From: Phalacrocorax aristotelis
Lineage: Eukaryota > Chordata > Aves > Suliformes > Phalacrocoracidae
NCBI RefSeq assembly: GCF_949628215.1
Contig: NC_134276.1
Span: 109,840,756 to 109,904,755, forward strand
DNA length: 64,000 bases
Direction: 5' to 3'
Positions 63,433 through 64,000 of this stretch are shown here, piece after piece (the stretch's first letter is position 1; each line of letters begins with the position of its first letter). A model generated the notes under the pieces. The model did no database searches. It was not told the DNA's origin and worked only from the letters and a program-made list of their open reading frames with translations. Position numbers and translations under genes: made by a program.

Positions 63433-64000
63433 AAGCATAAGACCAAGTGAAACAGCATTTTCTGTTGTTGAAGTGGAATGGCAAAAGCAGAAAGTACATC
63501 AGCTATGGATAGAAAGGCATTTTATATCAACTTTCAAAATGTAAATCTATAGGATTAATTATAACAGCTTAAACTATGCCTTATCAACTATATTGACCCA
63601 TATCCAACTCATATATTTTTGACTGTTTTTTGCTATTTCAACAGCACAAAATTACTAAAAACTTGCTTTACCTACTCTGGGAAACTGGATTAATGGCAGC
63701 TTTATTCCACAACAAGGTCTCAAAATGGCTGGGCCCAAAACACCCAAGCTCTGTTAGCGCATCTGACCCACGGTTATTAACTCAGAAATGTCCCTTTAAC
63801 TGTTTTCTTTGGGCATGCCTCTGGACACAGGCACTGGGGGCTGCACAAGGAAATCCAAACTCTCCCCAACTCTCTGAAGCAACTTAGCTCTTACGCCAAA
63901 TAGGATCTGGCATTAGAGTGGTTTTTTGCTGTGCTGTAAGTTTCTGTGTTGGGAACCAGGGTTAAGGCCTTGGATCGTGCTTAATCTTTACCAAGGAAAT
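63433..64000. other. Non-coding stretch to window end
   Basis: The open frame at 63630-63887 shows no motif or start context. Nothing else is recognisable. Confidence 0.5.

Noticed and set aside
1..64000. Prokaryotic features, CRISPR arrays, integrons or phage
   Set aside because: There is no direct-repeat array with uniform spacers, no operon-like coding density, and clear vertebrate LINEs and microsatellites.

Overview
The window reads as vertebrate, most likely bird, nuclear DNA. The direct evidence is a well-preserved 3' end of a chicken-repeat 1 (CR1) LINE at 63170-63432. It ends in the diagnostic ATTCTATG-type octamer repeats, and its sub-type is common in bird genomes. A much older CR1 fragment lies on the minus strand at about 51180-51980. 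Base composition is AT-rich, with many simple repeats and no dense coding. There are no prokaryotic operons, CRISPR arrays, rRNA genes or recognisable tRNA genes.

Most of the window looks like a gene-poor intergenic or intronic landscape. No known gene family could be recognised. Three weak gene signals are worth recording. (i) A plus-strand candidate terminal exon (9821-9988) encodes a short tail with two CxxC pairs. It has an AG acceptor in front and an AATAAA signal 38 nt after the stop. (ii) A minus-strand pair of candidate exons (20377-20525 and 19569-19703) has splice sites and phases that fit each other. (iii) A TATAAA element is followed 40 nt later by a short ORF with a strong Kozak context (12579-12699). 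None is proven.

Layout. 1-9.7 kb: AT-rich, no supported gene, with one minus-strand ORF holding a hydrophobic segment (3046-3459). 9.8-10.04 kb: the Cys-rich candidate exon. 10-19.5 kb: non-coding, with a candidate regulatory block at 12.55-12.96 kb, a GC-richer stretch at 13.6-15.3 kb and a TG microsatellite. 19.5-20.6 kb: the minus-strand candidate exon pair, followed by a palindrome cluster at 20.7 kb. 24.49-24.66 kb: a dense CpG cluster beside two inverted YY1-like motifs. 26.5-41 kb: several stretches that look like conserved regulatory DNA (homeodomain, TCF/LEF and CRE-type motifs, retained CpGs, few repeats), plus a second CpG cluster at 34.2-34.5 kb. 41-64 kb: mostly unremarkable DNA with fossil CR1 pieces, a 300-bp TTCC microsatellite (57.3-57.6 kb), three strong palindromes or hairpins and the young CR1.

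The likeliest overall reading is part of a gene desert or very large intron near a developmental regulator. That is an inference from texture, because conservation cannot be measured from one sequence. I did not find convincing evidence of a new multi-gene system. The most testable novelties are the two unidentified exon candidates and the long palindromes.
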